This document shows, piece by piece, positions 17,955 to 28,156 of a DNA stretch of 64,000 nucleotides. Source of the stretch: Qipengyuania aurantiaca. GTDB lineage: Bacteria; Pseudomonadota; Alphaproteobacteria; Sphingomonadales; Sphingomonadaceae. The translations under genes and the position numbers were made by a program. How positions within the stretch are numbered: the first letter of the stretch is position 1; each line of letters opens with the position of its first letter. Under the pieces are notes generated by a model. It was not told the origin of the DNA, ran no database searches, and saw only the letters and a list, made by a program, of their open reading frames with translations. The stretch covers positions 868,001 through 932,000 of the forward strand of contig NZ_CP081295.1 in the NCBI RefSeq assembly GCF_019711375.1. Reading direction: 5' to 3'.

Positions 17955-18859
17955 AGCGCCTTGCCCCTTTCGCCGCGCTTGCGCTTGCCGCATGCCATAC
18001 CGTGCCCGCCCCTGAAGCGTCGATTGCACCGGGTCTCGATGCCGAAGCGCCCGACAGCATGCAGTGGCTTTATGGTTCGGGCGAAGCCGCCGGGGCCTCG
18101 ATCCAGGCTTGGCGCAGCCTTGCCGATTACGCCGTCGCCCGCAGCCGCGAACGCCGCGTGCCGCAATCGGTCGCCATGGGAATGGGCGGAGCGGTGGCCG
18201 AGCCGCAGCTGTGCTCTGACGGTCAGACCATCAAGCCGCTGGCGGTCGTATTCGACGTCGACGAGACCGTCCTGCTCAACACAGGCTACGAATATTGGGT
18301 CGCCGCGACCGGCAAGAGCTATTCGCGCGAGACGTGGAAGCTGTGGGAAGAGACCGGCGCGAGCTACATTCGCCCCGTCCCCGGCGCAGTGACCGGCCTA
18401 CGCCGCCTGCGCGAGGCGGGCATCACCCCGGTCTTCAACACCAACCGCCAGTATAGCCCCGAAGGCGCGGCCAAAGCGATCGCGGCCGCCGGTCTCGGCG
18501 AAGCGGTCCACCGCGAAACGCTGTTCCTGCGCGGGGACGACGGCGTGGACAGCAGCGACAAGGACGGACGCCGCGCCCTGATCGCCGAGCGCTATTGCGT
18601 GATCGCGCTGGCAGGCGACAATCTCGGCGATTTCGCCGATATCTTCAACGACGACGATTTGCCCGCATCCCAGCGCCGCGAACTGGCGGCGCGCGGCGAT
18701 CTGGCGCAGCTCTGGGGCAACGGCTGGTTCGTCCTGCCCAACCCCGTCTACGGCGATTCGCTCAAGGGAACGGTGGGCGAAGTTTACCCCGAAGGCACCC
18801 GCTGGTCGCCCGAGACCGCTCCTTCCGCTGCGCCTGCAATCATGAACGAAGGCAACTGA
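17951..18859 (+). CDS. HAD-superfamily acid phosphatase, lipoprotein e(P4)-like
   Basis: 302 residues. Lipobox LAAC (Cys15) marks a surface or periplasmic lipoprotein. The sequence has [11 protein letters not shown] early, then the HAD nucleophile motif [10 protein letters not shown] (Asp102, Asp104, Thr106), VFNTNRQYS (motif II) and [14 protein letters not shown] (acidic motif). These match the class C acid phosphatase/5'-nucleotidase e(P4) group, which dephosphorylates nucleotides outside the cytoplasm. It overlaps the gene before it by four bases and scoB starts one base after it, so it is embedded in the CoA-transferase operon without an obvious metabolic link. Confidence 0.88.
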   Translation: MKRLAPFAALALAACHTVPAPEASIAPGLDAEAPDSMQWLYGSGEAAGASIQAWRSLADYAVARSRERRVPQSVAMGMGGAVAEPQLCSDGQTIKPLAVVFDVDETVLLNTGYEYWVAATGKSYSRETWKLWEETGASYIRPVPGAVTGLRRLREAGITPVFNTNRQYSPEGAAKAIAAAGLGEAVHRETLFLRGDDGVDSSDKDGRRALIAERYCVIALAGDNLGDFADIFNDDDLPASQRRELAARGDLAQLWGNGWFVLPNPVYGDSLKGTVGEVYPEGTRWSPETAPSAAPAIMNEGN

Positions 18860-18860
18860 C

Positions 18861-19526
18861 ATGACCGATACGAACGTCCGCACCGGCTGGGACCGCAACC
18901 AGATGGCCGCCCGCGCCGCGCAGGAGCTGGAAGACGGCTATTACGTCAATCTCGGCATCGGCATCCCGACGGTGGTCGCCAACCACATTCCCGAAGGCAT
19001 GCACGTCACGCTCCAGAGCGAGAACGGCATGCTCGGCATCGGCCCCTTCCCCTATGAGGGCGAGGAAGACGCCGACCTGATCAACGCCGGCAAACAAACC
19101 ATCAGCGAACTGGCCCACAGCGCCTATTTCGACAGCGCGGCGAGCTTTGCGATGATCCGCGGCGGGCATATCGACCTCACCGTGCTGGGCGCGATGGAAG
19201 TGGCCGAGAACGGCGACATCGCCAACTGGATGATCCCGGGCAAGATGATCAAGGGCATGGGCGGCGCGATGGACCTCGTCGCGGGCGTGAAGAAGATCAT
19301 CGTGGTGATGGACCACACCGCCAAGGACGGCAGCGCCAAGTTCATCTCGGCCTGTACCCTGCCGCTGACCGGGCAAAACGTGGTCGACATGATCATCACC
19401 AACCTCGGCGTCTTCCGCCGCAAGGACCACGAGAGCCCATTCCAGCTCATCGAACTGGCGCCAGGTGTGAGCGAGCAGGACATCGCCGACAGCACGACCG
19501 CCAATTACGAGGTCGCGCTCGGCTGA
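18861..19526 (+). CDS. scoB: Succinyl-CoA:3-ketoacid CoA-transferase subunit B
   Basis: 221 residues. Beta subunit of the class I CoA-transferase, with the catalytic glutamate in [11 protein letters not shown] and the partner motif [14 protein letters not shown]. It completes the enzyme whose A subunit is encoded about 1.2 kb upstream. The start is one base after the preceding phosphatase gene. The CaiB-type transferase follows after 7 bases, so all five genes (16918-20676) probably form one transcript ending at the terminator near 20700. Confidence 0.95.
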   Translation: MTDTNVRTGWDRNQMAARAAQELEDGYYVNLGIGIPTVVANHIPEGMHVTLQSENGMLGIGPFPYEGEEDADLINAGKQTISELAHSAYFDSAASFAMIRGGHIDLTVLGAMEVAENGDIANWMIPGKMIKGMGGAMDLVAGVKKIIVVMDHTAKDGSAKFISACTLPLTGQNVVDMIITNLGVFRRKDHESPFQLIELAPGVSEQDIADSTTANYEVALG

Positions 19527-19533
19527 TCCGACC

Positions 19534-20676
19534 ATGGCCGACTGGCTCGCAAACCCGCGCAACGAGAACAGCCCGCTGGCCGGACTGAAAGTGCTCGAAC
19601 TCGCGCGCGTCCTGGCCGGACCATGGGCCGGGCAAATCCTCGCCGATCTGGGCGCGGACGTGATCAAGGTCGAAAGCCCCGAAGGCGACAACACGCGCAT
19701 CTGGGGGCCGCCCTGGGTCGAGCATGGCGGCGAGACGACCAGCGCCTATTATCACGCCTGTAATCGCGGGAAGCGCGGCATCGTGGCCGATTTCCGTGAG
19801 GAGGCGGACCTTGCGCGCGTCGCAAAACTGGCCGCCGGGGCCGACGTGGTGCTCGAGAACTTCAAGCCTGGCGGATTGGCGAAATTCCGCCTCGACTACG
19901 AGACGCTCTCGAAGAGCAACCCAGCCCTCGTCTACTGCTCCATCACCGGCTTCGGACAGGACGGACCCCGCCGCGACGAACCCGGCTACGATTTCGTGGT
20001 TCAGGCGATGAGCGGCTTCATGGCTTTAACAGGCGAACCCGAAGGCGAGCCGATGAAAATGGGCGTCTCGATCAGCGACTTGTCCTGCGGGCTTTGGGCG
20101 GCCAACGCCGTGCAGGCCGCGCTGCTGATGCGCCATCGCACCGGCAAGGGGCAATGGATCGACATGAGCCTGCTCGACAGTTCGGTCGCCCTGCTCGCCA
20201 ACCAGGCGATGAGTTACCTCGCGACCGGCGAGAACCCGCCACGTATGGGCAACGCCCATGCGCAGGTGAGCGCCTATGGCGTCTTCCCTACCAGCGATGG
20301 GCAGGTCGTGCTGGCCCCTGCCAACGACGCGCTGTTCCGCAAGCTCCTGACCGTTCTCGGCCGCGAGGACTTTCTTGCAGACGAACGCTACGCCACCAAC
20401 GCCGCCCGCGTCGAGCGGCGGGACGAGGTCGACACGCTGATTGCCGAGGCCACCGCGCAATGGTCGCGCGAAGACCTGCTCGCCGCCTGCGCCACGGCGG
20501 GCATTCCTGCCGGTCCGATAAACGAGATCGATCAGGTTTTTGCCGACCCGCAAGTGCAGGCGCGCGGACTCAGGCTCGATCTCGACGGTATGCCGTCGGT
20601 GCGCAGCCCCTTCCGGTTCTCGGATGCGGATCTGGCGCTCGAGGCGCCCTCACCTGCAAAAGGGCAGCACGACTAA
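19534..20676 (+). CDS. Class III CoA-transferase (CaiB/BaiF family)
   Basis: 380 residues. Family III signature: LKVLELARVLAGPWAGQILADLGADVIKVE at the N-terminus (in pieces), the NRGKR segment, and the catalytic Asp in the GYDFVVQAMSG region (about residue 152). Such enzymes form an acyl-CoA by transfer from another CoA thioester; the substrate cannot be read from sequence. Last gene of the sco cluster, followed by a strong terminator. Start at the ATG 7 bases after scoB; an upstream alternative is not needed. Confidence 0.93.
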   Translation: MADWLANPRNENSPLAGLKVLELARVLAGPWAGQILADLGADVIKVESPEGDNTRIWGPPWVEHGGETTSAYYHACNRGKRGIVADFREEADLARVAKLAAGADVVLENFKPGGLAKFRLDYETLSKSNPALVYCSITGFGQDGPRRDEPGYDFVVQAMSGFMALTGEPEGEPMKMGVSISDLSCGLWAANAVQAALLMRHRTGKGQWIDMSLLDSSVALLANQAMSYLATGENPPRMGNAHAQVSAYGVFPTSDGQVVLAPANDALFRKLLTVLGREDFLADERYATNAARVERRDEVDTLIAEATAQWSREDLLAACATAGIPAGPINEIDQVFADPQVQARGLRLDLDGMPSVRSPFRFSDADLALEAPSPAKGQHD

Positions 20677-20691
20677 AAGCGGCGCAAAAGA

Positions 20692-20722
20692 AAAAGGGCG
20701 GCTCCGAGAGGCCGCCCTTTTC
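20692..20722. terminator. Bidirectional rho-independent terminator
   Basis: Perfect 11-bp stem AAAAGGGCGGC (20692-20702) with GCCGCCCTTTT (20711-20721), loop TCCGAGAG, flanked by A-run and T-run on both sides. It separates the convergent CoA-transferase and metK genes. Confidence 0.9.
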
Positions 20723-20741
20723 GTATCCGGAGAACTCCGGG

Positions 20742-21980
20742 TCAGCCAATCGCCGCCTTGAGATCGTCGACCAGGTCGGTGCGCTCCCAGGGGAAGGCAT
20801 CGCCTTCGGCTTGGCGGCCGAAGTGACCGTAGGCCGCGCTCTTGCGGTAGATCGCCTTGTTGAGGCCGAGGTGTGTGCGGATGCCGCGCGGGGTCAGGCC
20901 GCCGAGCTTTTCGATACCCGCAATCGCGTTTTCCAGGCCCTCGTCCGTCACGCCGTCGGCGCAGGTGCCGTGCGTGTCGACATAGAGCGAAAGCGGCTTT
21001 GATACGCCGATCGCGTAGGACAGCTGGATCGTGCAACGCTTTGCGAGTCCGGCCGCGACGATGTTCTTAGCGAGATAACGCGTTATGTAAGCGGCCGAGC
21101 GGTCAACCTTGGTCGGGTCCTTGCCGCTGAACGCGCCGCCGCCATGAGGGGCAGCACCGCCATAGGTGTCGACGATGATCTTGCGACCGGTGAGGCCTGC
21201 GTCGCCATCGGGGCCGCCGATCTCGAAGGCGCCGGTCGGGTTGATGTGCCATTCGGTCTCGTCCGAAACCCAGCCTTCGGGCAGGATCTCGTTCACGACC
21301 TTCTTCACATAGGCCTTGAGTTCGGCTTCCTTCTCGCCCTCGTGATAGCCCTTGCCGTGCTGGGTCGAGACGACAATCGCGGTGCAGGCGACCGGCTTGC
21401 CGTTTTCATAGCGCAGTGACAGCTGGCTCTTGGCGTCGGGCTCGAGGAAGGGTGCGGTGCCATTCTTGCGATCGGCGGCGAGGCGTTCGAGGATCTTGTG
21501 CGAATAATCGAGCGTGGCCGGCATGAGGTCGGGCGTCTCGTCGCAGGCGAAGCCGAACATGATGCCCTGGTCGCCGGCGCCCTCGTCCTTGTTGCCGCTG
21601 GCATCGACGCCCTGCGCAATCTCAGCCGACTGGCCATGGAGGTGGTTTTCGAAGGTCAGCGTTTCCCAGTGGAAGCCGTCCTGCTCATAACCGATCTCGC
21701 GCACGGTGCGGCGCACGGCCTGCTCGATCTCTTCCTTGGCACCGGGAGCCCAGCCGCCATTTTCGCGCCAGTCTTCGTTGTTCTTGTCATACATCGGGGC
21801 GCAGCGGATTTCGCCCGAGAGGATGACGCGCTGCGTGGTCGTCATGGTTTCGCAAGCGACGCGCGATTCGGGATCCTTGGCCAGCATCAGGTCGACGATG
21901 GCGTCGCTGATCTGGTCGGAAACCTTATCGGGATGGCCTTCCGAGACGCTCTCGGAGGTGAACAAGTAATTGGTGCGCAT
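20742..21980 (-). CDS. metK: S-adenosylmethionine synthase
   Basis: 412 residues from the ATG at 21980 ([20 protein letters not shown]); the longer open frame upstream runs into the end of lnt and is not MetK-like. Motifs: [26 protein letters not shown] (ATP site), [22 protein letters not shown]. It makes SAM from ATP and methionine in the cytoplasm. Only 31 bases separate it from the lnt stop, so it may be cotranscribed with lnt; that leader is too short for a known SAM riboswitch. The terminator at 20692-20722 follows. Confidence 0.98.
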   Translation of the reverse strand: MRTNYLFTSESVSEGHPDKVSDQISDAIVDLMLAKDPESRVACETMTTTQRVILSGEIRCAPMYDKNNEDWRENGGWAPGAKEEIEQAVRRTVREIGYEQDGFHWETLTFENHLHGQSAEIAQGVDASGNKDEGAGDQGIMFGFACDETPDLMPATLDYSHKILERLAADRKNGTAPFLEPDAKSQLSLRYENGKPVACTAIVVSTQHGKGYHEGEKEAELKAYVKKVVNEILPEGWVSDETEWHINPTGAFEIGGPDGDAGLTGRKIIVDTYGGAAPHGGGAFSGKDPTKVDRSAAYITRYLAKNIVAAGLAKRCTIQLSYAIGVSKPLSLYVDTHGTCADGVTDEGLENAIAGIEKLGGLTPRGIRTHLGLNKAIYRKSAAYGHFGRQAEGDAFPWERTDLVDDLKAAIG

Positions 21981-22011
21981 GAAGACCCCAGTAAAAGATA
22001 TAAAGATAGCT

Positions 22012-23607
22012 TTAAGTGTGGCGCATCTCGTAGCGGCGCGCGCGCCGACTTGCAACCAGCGATGCGCCTAGAAGCACTATCCCCCAGACAAGCGAAAGCC
22101 AGTGGCCGAGGCGCGCGAACAGCGTCGGCGCAGCCGCTGGCGGGACAAGCGTATCGATGCGGTCCGCCTGCGCGCGTCCAATGTGGTCGCGCACCACGCC
22201 GCGCGCATCGATGATCGCGCTGATGCCCGTGGTGGTGGAGCGCAGGACCGGCAGGCCCTCCTCGATCGCACGGAGACGCGCCTGCGCTAGATGCTGCGGC
22301 GGGCCCCAGGCGCCGAACCAGCCATCGTTGGAGGGGTTGAAGATATAGTCGGGGCGGTCGGACCGGTCGGCCACTTCGCCCGAGAAGACGATTTCGTAGC
22401 AGATCTGCATACCGGCCTTGCCGTGCGGGCCGAAGTCGATCGTCTGCGGGCCGGGGCCCGGTATGAAGTCGATGGAACCGGCCACAAGACGAGACAGGCC
22501 GAGCGGTTCGAGCAGCGCGCGCATCGGCAGATATTCGCCATAGGGAACCAGATGCGCCTTGGCGTAGCGTTGGCCCAGGTTGCCCTGCGGATCGATGGGC
22601 GTGACCGCGTTATAGGCGCCGACTGCCCTGCGGCGTCCGTCGACTTCGCCGATTTCCAGGTCGACCGCGCCAGTTAGCAGCAGGCCGCCCTCGCCGATCG
22701 TCTCCCCGATGCGCTGGCGGGCGAATACGGGATCGGCCCCGGCGGTCATTTGAATGTAGTAGCGCAGCGGATAGCCGTCGCGCAGATAGTCGGGCACACC
22801 GCTTTCGGGCCAGAGGACAAGGCGGCGGCTAACCTGCCGCTGCGGCACGCTGAGTTTTGCTATGCGCTGGAACTGCTCTTCGAACTTGCTTGGATCGTCG
22901 AGCTCTTCCTGCCGCAGGTTCGGCTGAACGAGCGTGACCGGAAGGAAGCCCTCCTCAGCCGGGCGCGACGGCACCAGCATAGCTGCGAGCACGGCGACGA
23001 GGCTCACTCCGAGCGGCAACCATCGCCGGGTCGCCACCATCCACGCCAGCAGCCCGCACAGCGCCACCGCCAGACCCGAGAGGGCGTAGGTGCCGAGCCA
23101 CGGCAGTGCCAAGGCCAGCCCGGGCCGCTCCCAGTCGCCCAGCAGCATCAGCGAGAACGGACCCCAGGCGTAGCCGGTGAAGACCCAGCTGCGCAGCCAT
23201 TCCGCCGCGATCCAGAACCCGCCTAGCGCCAGCGAAAACGCCGGGAGGCCGCGCCCTCGTGCGATCAGGAACGCGCCCAGCACCGCCAGCGCGGGCCAGA
23301 CGGCGAGATAGAGCGAAAGCAGCGGAACCGCCGCCCAGCCGAGCGCGGCGGGCATCTCAGCCTGATAGGTAAAGGCGGTCGCGATCCAGTTGTTGGTTAG
23401 CGTGAAATGCGCGACGCCGAACAGCCAGCCGAGGAGGAAGACGCGTTTTGCGCTCTCCTGCCGGAAAGCGAGCCAGACGAAGGTCGCAATGGCGGCGAGA
23501 CCCAGCGGCCAAAGGTGCAGGGGCTGGAAGCCGGTCGCCGAAGCGAGGCCGAGAAGCAGCGCGCTCCACTTCGGGTGGCGCTGCAGGAAGTCGGGGATAC
23601 GATCCAT
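22012..23607 (-). CDS. lnt: Apolipoprotein N-acyltransferase
   Basis: 531 residues from ATG 23607 (an in-frame GTG precedes it). About seven hydrophobic membrane segments in the first 220 residues, then a periplasmic nitrilase domain with the Glu-Lys-Cys triad ([23 protein letters not shown]), and a final TM helix near 500-520. It adds the third acyl chain to lipoproteins, fitting the many lipoproteins in this window. metK lies 31 bases downstream. Confidence 0.97.
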   Translation of the reverse strand: MDRIPDFLQRHPKWSALLLGLASATGFQPLHLWPLGLAAIATFVWLAFRQESAKRVFLLGWLFGVAHFTLTNNWIATAFTYQAEMPAALGWAAVPLLSLYLAVWPALAVLGAFLIARGRGLPAFSLALGGFWIAAEWLRSWVFTGYAWGPFSLMLLGDWERPGLALALPWLGTYALSGLAVALCGLLAWMVATRRWLPLGVSLVAVLAAMLVPSRPAEEGFLPVTLVQPNLRQEELDDPSKFEEQFQRIAKLSVPQRQVSRRLVLWPESGVPDYLRDGYPLRYYIQMTAGADPVFARQRIGETIGEGGLLLTGAVDLEIGEVDGRRRAVGAYNAVTPIDPQGNLGQRYAKAHLVPYGEYLPMRALLEPLGLSRLVAGSIDFIPGPGPQTIDFGPHGKAGMQICYEIVFSGEVADRSDRPDYIFNPSNDGWFGAWGPPQHLAQARLRAIEEGLPVLRSTTTGISAIIDARGVVRDHIGRAQADRIDTLVPPAAAPTLFARLGHWLSLVWGIVLLGASLVASRRARRYEMRHT

Positions 23608-23669
23608 CACCCCGCGCCTGTTAATTCAGCATGCGGGGATGGCAAGGAAAACAGGCAGGTGGAGCGCGA

Positions 23670-24329
23670 TCAGCCGACCGCGCTCACATCCTCGCCTTCT
23701 TCGCTCTTGCGCTTGCGGCGCCGGGGAGCGGGCTTTTCCTCGTCGCCGCCGATGGCGGGCGGAAGGACGGCCACGTCGATTTCGCCTTCGTTGCCGGGAA
23801 CGCCTTCTTCACCCTTCTTGGCCTTGCGCGGAGCGCGGCGCTTCTTGGGCGCCTCGTCCTCGCCGTCCTTGCGGGTGAAGGGGTTGTCGGCGCGCTCGAA
23901 ATCGTCCGCGTCGTCCGCATCATCGGCCTTGCGGCGCGGCTTGCGGCCACGGCTTTCGTTCTGGCCCTGTTCGTCGTCGCGGCGACCGCGGGGGCGACGG
24001 TTCTTGCGATTGTCGTCGCCGTCCTCGTCACCGTCGTCATCGTCGGACTGGTTGCCGCGTTCGTCCTGGCGCTTGGCCTTGGCCTCGTCCTGACGCGCCT
24101 TGTTGTCGGCGATCACGCGGAAATAATGGTCGGCGAACTGCAGGTAATACTCGGCCTGCACGCGGTCGCCATTGTGCTGGGCGTCCTGCGCAAGCTTCTT
24201 GTACTTGTCGAGCAGCTGGGGGGCATTGCCGCGCGCACGGCTGTCGATCCGGTTGGCCGAATTGCCGCCGCCCTGGTTACGGTTGTTGTTGTTACGACCG
24301 CGGCGACGGTTGTTGCGATTGTTGTTCAA
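23670..24329 (-). CDS. DUF4167 family protein
   Basis: 219 residues if it starts at the TTG at 24329, giving MNNNRNNRRRGRN, the usual N-terminus of this family; the frame remains open upstream to 24422. An N-terminal Asn/Arg-rich stretch precedes the conserved core NSANRIDSRARGNAPQLLDKY plus QYYLQFADHYFRV-like segment (about residues 20-75). The rest is highly charged, with Asp/Glu and Lys/Arg blocks, probably disordered and possibly RNA-binding. In alphaproteobacteria it regularly follows prfA-prmC, as here. Function unknown. Confidence 0.85.
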   Translation of the reverse strand: MNNNRNNRRRGRNNNNRNQGGGNSANRIDSRARGNAPQLLDKYKKLAQDAQHNGDRVQAEYYLQFADHYFRVIADNKARQDEAKAKRQDERGNQSDDDDGDEDGDDNRKNRRPRGRRDDEQGQNESRGRKPRRKADDADDADDFERADNPFTRKDGEDEAPKKRRAPRKAKKGEEGVPGNEGEIDVAVLPPAIGGDEEKPAPRRRKRKSEEGEDVSAVG

Positions 24330-24570
24330 GGAATACTCGTCCTTTTCATGGCGCGGTACAGACCCTCGGCCTGCTTCTATTCCCGCGTTGTCCATCGAGC
24401 ATGCCGCACCCTCTCGCAGCATGCGCGCTCCTGTCTGAGCATGGTATGCGTGAGCCGAAGCCGTGCACCAAAACTGCCATGTCGGAGCTTAGAACCGGCG
24501 GGTCGGAACAGTCCGCGCACCGCTGGCCTGTGGCCAGAGGTAAAGCCTCGAATCGGCTTTGCCAAGCCCT

Positions 24571-25401
24571 TTATGTCAGAATGAGGGCGCGGGGCCGTCC
24601 GGCAAGGTCATGGCGCAGCTCGACGGCAAAGCCCTCACCCCGCGCAATTTCGCTTACAGCGGGCGATTGTTCGTGTCCTATTTCGAGAATCGCGACCGCC
24701 CTTTCGCTCATCAAACTGCGCAATTGCGGAAGGATAATGCGGTAATCGTCGAGCCCCTCCGGGCCTGCAAACAGCGCGCCATGCGGCTCGTGGGCGCGCA
24801 CATCGGGGTCTAATACGGCCTCTTCCTCGACATAGGGCGGGTTGCACAGGACGAGATCGAATTGCCCCAGATCATCGGCCCAGCCGTCCCTGGTCCAATC
24901 AAGAAGGTGGAATCGCGCGCGATCCTCCACGCCCAGCAAGTCGGCGTTATCATGCGCCACGGCGAGCGCGGCGGGCGAACTATCTGTCCCGACGCCCCGT
25001 GCCTGCGTTTCCGCCAGCACGGAGAGCAACAGCGCACCCGTGCCAGTGCCGAGATCGAGCACCCGCGCGGCATCGCGCTTCCGTTCGAGAGCAGCCTCGA
25101 CCAGCACCTCGCTGTCGCCGCGCGGGATCAGCGTGCCGGGGGTGACCTTGAAGCTGCGCCCGAAGAACTCCTGGTGGCCGAGGATATGCGCGACCGGCTC
25201 GTGCGCAGCACGGCGCTCGACGAGGGCCTCGAAGCCCTGTGGCGCAGGATCACGCATCGCGCGCAGCAACATGGCGGAACGCTCGGTCCCCAGCGCGTGG
25301 GCCATCAGCAATTCGGCATCGAGCCGCGCGGTCTCGCTGGTCGCGGCAAGACGCCCGGCGGCGGCGCGGATGGCCTCGGCGACGCTCGCCGTATCAGTCA
25401 T
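24571..25401 (-). CDS. prmC: Peptide chain release factor N5-glutamine methyltransferase
   Basis: 276 residues. N-terminal helical domain that binds release factor, then a SAM-dependent methyltransferase with [16 protein letters not shown] (motif I) and NPPYVEEE (the NPPY motif that holds glutamine). It methylates the Gln of the GGQ motif in RF1/RF2. Its start overlaps the end of prfA, its substrate gene, by 8 bases, so the two are translationally coupled. A 241-bp stretch to DUF4167 downstream holds only a weak hairpin near 24542-24560. Confidence 0.95.
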   Translation of the reverse strand: MTDTASVAEAIRAAAGRLAATSETARLDAELLMAHALGTERSAMLLRAMRDPAPQGFEALVERRAAHEPVAHILGHQEFFGRSFKVTPGTLIPRGDSEVLVEAALERKRDAARVLDLGTGTGALLLSVLAETQARGVGTDSSPAALAVAHDNADLLGVEDRARFHLLDWTRDGWADDLGQFDLVLCNPPYVEEEAVLDPDVRAHEPHGALFAGPEGLDDYRIILPQLRSLMSERAVAILEIGHEQSPAVSEIARGEGFAVELRHDLAGRPRALILT

Positions 25402-26461
25402 TCATCGCCGCAAGGCGCTTCGCCTCGTCCTCGGCGATCAGCGCGTCGACCAGTTCGGCGAGCCCCGGTCCGGCGATGATTTGCGGGAGCTTCTGCAAGG
25501 TCAGCCCGATGCGGTGATCGGTGACGCGTCCCTGCGGGTAGTTGTAAGTGCGGATGCGTTCGGAGCGGTCGCCGCTGCCGACCATGGCCTTGCGCGCCTC
25601 CGCCTCGGCGCCCTGCGTCGCCTCGCGTTGGGCATCGTAAAGGCGCGTGCGCAGGACCTGCATCGCCTTTTCCTTGTTCTTGTGCTGGCTGCGCCCGTCC
25701 TGACAGGTCACCACCGTGCCTGTAGGAAGGTGGGTGATGCGGATGGCGCTGTCGGTCGTGTTGACGTGCTGGCCGCCCGCACCGCTGGCGCGATAGGTGT
25801 CGATCTTGAGTTCGGTCGGGTCGAGCTGCACGTCGACCTCGTCCGGCTCCGGCAGCACGGCCACGGTCGCCGCCGAGGTATGGATGCGCCCGCCGCTTTC
25901 GGTTTCGGGCACGCGCTGCACCCGGTGGACTCCGCTTTCGAACTTCAGCTTGGCGAAGACATTGGGGCCGGTCACGCTGGCGACGATTTCCTTGAAGCCG
26001 CCGACCTCGCTGGCGTTCATGCTGACGGGTTCGACCTTCCAGCCCTGCTCGGCAGCATAGCGTTCGTACATGCGGAAAAGATCGCCGGCGAACAGCGCCG
26101 CTTCGTCGCCGCCCGTACCGGCGCGGATTTCGAGCATGGCGGGCTTGTTGTCGGCGGAATCGCGCGGAAGCATAGCGATGGCGAGTGCCCGTTCGGCTGC
26201 GGGCAGGCGTTCGCGCAGGGCCGCCAGTTCTTCTTCCGCCATCGCCTTCATCTCGGGATCGGCGAGCATCTCTTCGAGGTTCACGATTTCCTCGCGCGCG
26301 GCCTTCACTTCGGCGGCCACCTTCGCGACGGGTTCGAGCTCGGCATAGTCGCGGCTCGCCTGGACGAATTCGTCGCCTTCAAGTGTACCCGAAGCCATCC
26401 GCGCCTCGAGCTCGGCGAAGCGATGGGCGATCTGGTCGAGGCGTTCGGCGGGGACTTGCAA
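25394..26461 (-). CDS. prfA: Peptide chain release factor 1
   Basis: 355 residues. The start is a TTG at 26461 (reading [13 protein letters not shown]); an in-frame TGA four codons upstream and the absence of an early ATG support it. It has the class I release-factor GGQ motif (229-231, GAGGQHVN) and a PxT-type tripeptide (PET, 185-187) typical of RF1, which reads UAA and UAG. Coupled to prmC, whose product methylates Gln231. The rare start may limit expression. Confidence 0.96.
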   Translation of the reverse strand: MQVPAERLDQIAHRFAELEARMASGTLEGDEFVQASRDYAELEPVAKVAAEVKAAREEIVNLEEMLADPEMKAMAEEELAALRERLPAAERALAIAMLPRDSADNKPAMLEIRAGTGGDEAALFAGDLFRMYERYAAEQGWKVEPVSMNASEVGGFKEIVASVTGPNVFAKLKFESGVHRVQRVPETESGGRIHTSAATVAVLPEPDEVDVQLDPTELKIDTYRASGAGGQHVNTTDSAIRITHLPTGTVVTCQDGRSQHKNKEKAMQVLRTRLYDAQREATQGAEAEARKAMVGSGDRSERIRTYNYPQGRVTDHRIGLTLQKLPQIIAGPGLAELVDALIAEDEAKRLAAMND

Positions 26462-26619
26462 GGTTTTGGCTCAGTTTCCTGAATGATGGAACGCTTGGAA
26501 CAGGGTTCAAGGGTTAAGGACTCGAAGGTGGTACGTGGCGAAGGTCAGAGGCACTTTTGCGGTCGATCGGTATGGATCAGTAGCGCCGGATCGATGGGGT
26601 AGGAAAGAGTTCGCTCTCT

Positions 26620-26705
26620 CGTCATCCCGGCCCCCGAGCCGGGATCCCGCTTACTTGCGTCGCGCGACAAGAAAAGCGGGACCCCGGATCAAGTCCGGGG
26701 TGACG
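26620..26705. repeat. Palindromic repeat element overlapping the hisS 3' end
   Basis: An 86-bp element with terminal inverted repeats CGTCATCCCGG (26620-26630) and CCGGGGTGACG (26695-26705) and inner matching parts (GGATCCCGCTT against AAGCGGGACC). It resembles the dispersed 'CACCCCGGACTTGATCCGGGG' type palindromes seen in many alphaproteobacteria. The hisS reading frame enters it and takes its TGA stop (26689-26691) from it. It may also act as a transcript end for hisS. Confidence 0.8.
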
Positions 26706-27939
26706 GCTCGCTATAAGCAGTGATGACGCTGAGAACGGGTTCCTCAAAATTATCGTGGCTGACGCTGTGCCCCATATCTCTTTGCAACGAGAGGATGACT
26801 TTCGGAGTACGCTTTACGGCCTTGTCATAACGCTTGCGAGGTGATCCGCCTGAAATCATCTCAGCAGTAAAGCCCTCTGCGCGCACCTGCTTCAACACTC
26901 CAAAGGCCTCTGCCAGACGGCCGTCGTCCTCGACCACAACGATGAGATCGCATTCTGCCTCACCCTTGTCACCCACCAGCATCGCCAGCCGCTCGATACC
27001 CGCAGCCCACCCGACCGCCGGTGTCGGCGCGCCGCCGAGGCTTTCCATCAGGCCGTCGTAACGCCCGCCGCCGAGGATGGTGCTCTGGCTGCCGAGCTTG
27101 CCGGCGGCCTCGCTGCCCTCGTCGGGGATGAATTCGAAGGCGGTGTGGCGGTAATAGTCCAAGCCGCGCACGAGGCTTTCCGCGCGCTGCCACTTCACGC
27201 CTGCCGCGTCGAGGCCGCTGGTGACGGCGTCGAAAAACGCCCGCGCGTCCTCGGACAGGAACTGGTCGATCTTCGGCGCGTCGGCGACGAACTTCTGGTC
27301 GCGGCGGTCCTTGCTGTCGAGGATGCGCAGCGGGTTCTTTTCGAGCCGCTCCTGCGAATCTTCCGAAAGCTCGTCCTTCACGGCGCGGAAATGCTCGACC
27401 AGCGCGGCGCGCCAGGCCTCGCGGCTGTCGCCATCGCCCAGCGTGTTGAGGTGCAGCGTCACGTCTTCGATACCGAGTTCGCGGATAACCTGGTCGGCCA
27501 TTGCGAGCAGCTCGACATCAGCCTGTGGTTCGGCCGCGCCGATGATCTCGGCATCGATCTGGTGGAACTGGCGATAGCGGCCCTTCTGCGGACGCTCGTA
27601 GCGGAACAGCGGTCCGTGCGTCGCCAACTTGAGGGGCGCGTGCTGCTGCCAGCCGTTCGACAAATAGGCGCGCGCAATGCCGGCGGTGAATTCGGGCCGC
27701 AGCGTCAGCGATTCCCCGCCGCGATCCTCGAAGGAATACATTTCCTTCGAGACGATATCGGTGGTCTCGCCGATCGAACGGGCGAACACTTCCGTTTTCT
27801 CGAAGACCGGCATTTCGGCGCGGCGGAAGCGGTAGAGCTTGCGGACGCGCTCGAAGGTTTCAACCACGAAGGCGAAGGCTTCGGCGTCGGCGCCGAATAT
27901 GTCCTGCGTTCCACGAATTGCTTGCGGGGTTTTTGCCAT
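26689..27939 (-). CDS. hisS: Histidyl-tRNA synthetase
   Basis: 416 residues from ATG 27939 ([16 protein letters not shown]); a longer open frame upstream is not conserved-looking. Class II synthetase: motif 2 [16 protein letters not shown], HisRS-specific [15 protein letters not shown] (HisA) and GGGRYDGL (motif 3 side), then an anticodon-binding domain. The last seven residues (SEPSPRT) are encoded by the palindromic repeat at 26620-26705, so the C-terminus looks extended or replaced by that element. Divergent from ppa. Confidence 0.97.
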   Translation of the reverse strand: MAKTPQAIRGTQDIFGADAEAFAFVVETFERVRKLYRFRRAEMPVFEKTEVFARSIGETTDIVSKEMYSFEDRGGESLTLRPEFTAGIARAYLSNGWQQHAPLKLATHGPLFRYERPQKGRYRQFHQIDAEIIGAAEPQADVELLAMADQVIRELGIEDVTLHLNTLGDGDSREAWRAALVEHFRAVKDELSEDSQERLEKNPLRILDSKDRRDQKFVADAPKIDQFLSEDARAFFDAVTSGLDAAGVKWQRAESLVRGLDYYRHTAFEFIPDEGSEAAGKLGSQSTILGGGRYDGLMESLGGAPTPAVGWAAGIERLAMLVGDKGEAECDLIVVVEDDGRLAEAFGVLKQVRAEGFTAEMISGGSPRKRYDKAVKRTPKVILSLQRDMGHSVSHDNFEEPVLSVITAYSEPSPRT

Positions 27940-28056
27940 GGCCGCGCGCTTAGTCGAGAGAACAGGTTGCCGCAATATCGCTGGGACGCTATCGGCCCGC
28001 CAAGTCTTTCTGGGGAGAGGGGCCGTCTTTCTCCGCCTTTCGGCGGAACGGTGCCG

Positions 28057-28126
28057 GCCCGCTCCCCCTCCCAGCCACCCGATACGCTATCAGGGCATGA
28101 TCGGGTGGCTGGGAGGGGGAGCGGGC
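28057..28126. repeat. Perfect 26-bp inverted repeat between hisS and ppa
   Basis: Left arm 28057-28082 and right arm 28101-28126 are perfect complements over 26 bp (left arm begins GCCCGCTCCCCCTCCC and ends CCACCCGA) around an 18-base loop. It lies in the divergent region, ending 30 bases before the ppa ATG. A smaller hairpin TCCGCC-TTTC-GGCGGA sits just left (about 28032-28047). No T-run follows, so a simple terminator role is unlikely. Confidence 0.88.
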
Positions 28127-28156
28127 TGGAACCGCCAACCACTAGAGTGAGCACAG

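Noticed and set aside
21981..22011. SAM-responsive riboswitch before metK
   Set aside because: Only 31 bases separate lnt and metK; there is no room for a SAM-I/SAM-II type fold and the sequence is AT-rich without the known conserved elements.
24330..24570. tRNA or small gene in the 241-bp gap between prmC and DUF4167
   Set aside because: No T-loop (GGTTCGAATCC) or cloverleaf pairing seen; only a 6-bp hairpin AAAGCC/GGCTTT near 24542-24560 without a good T-run.
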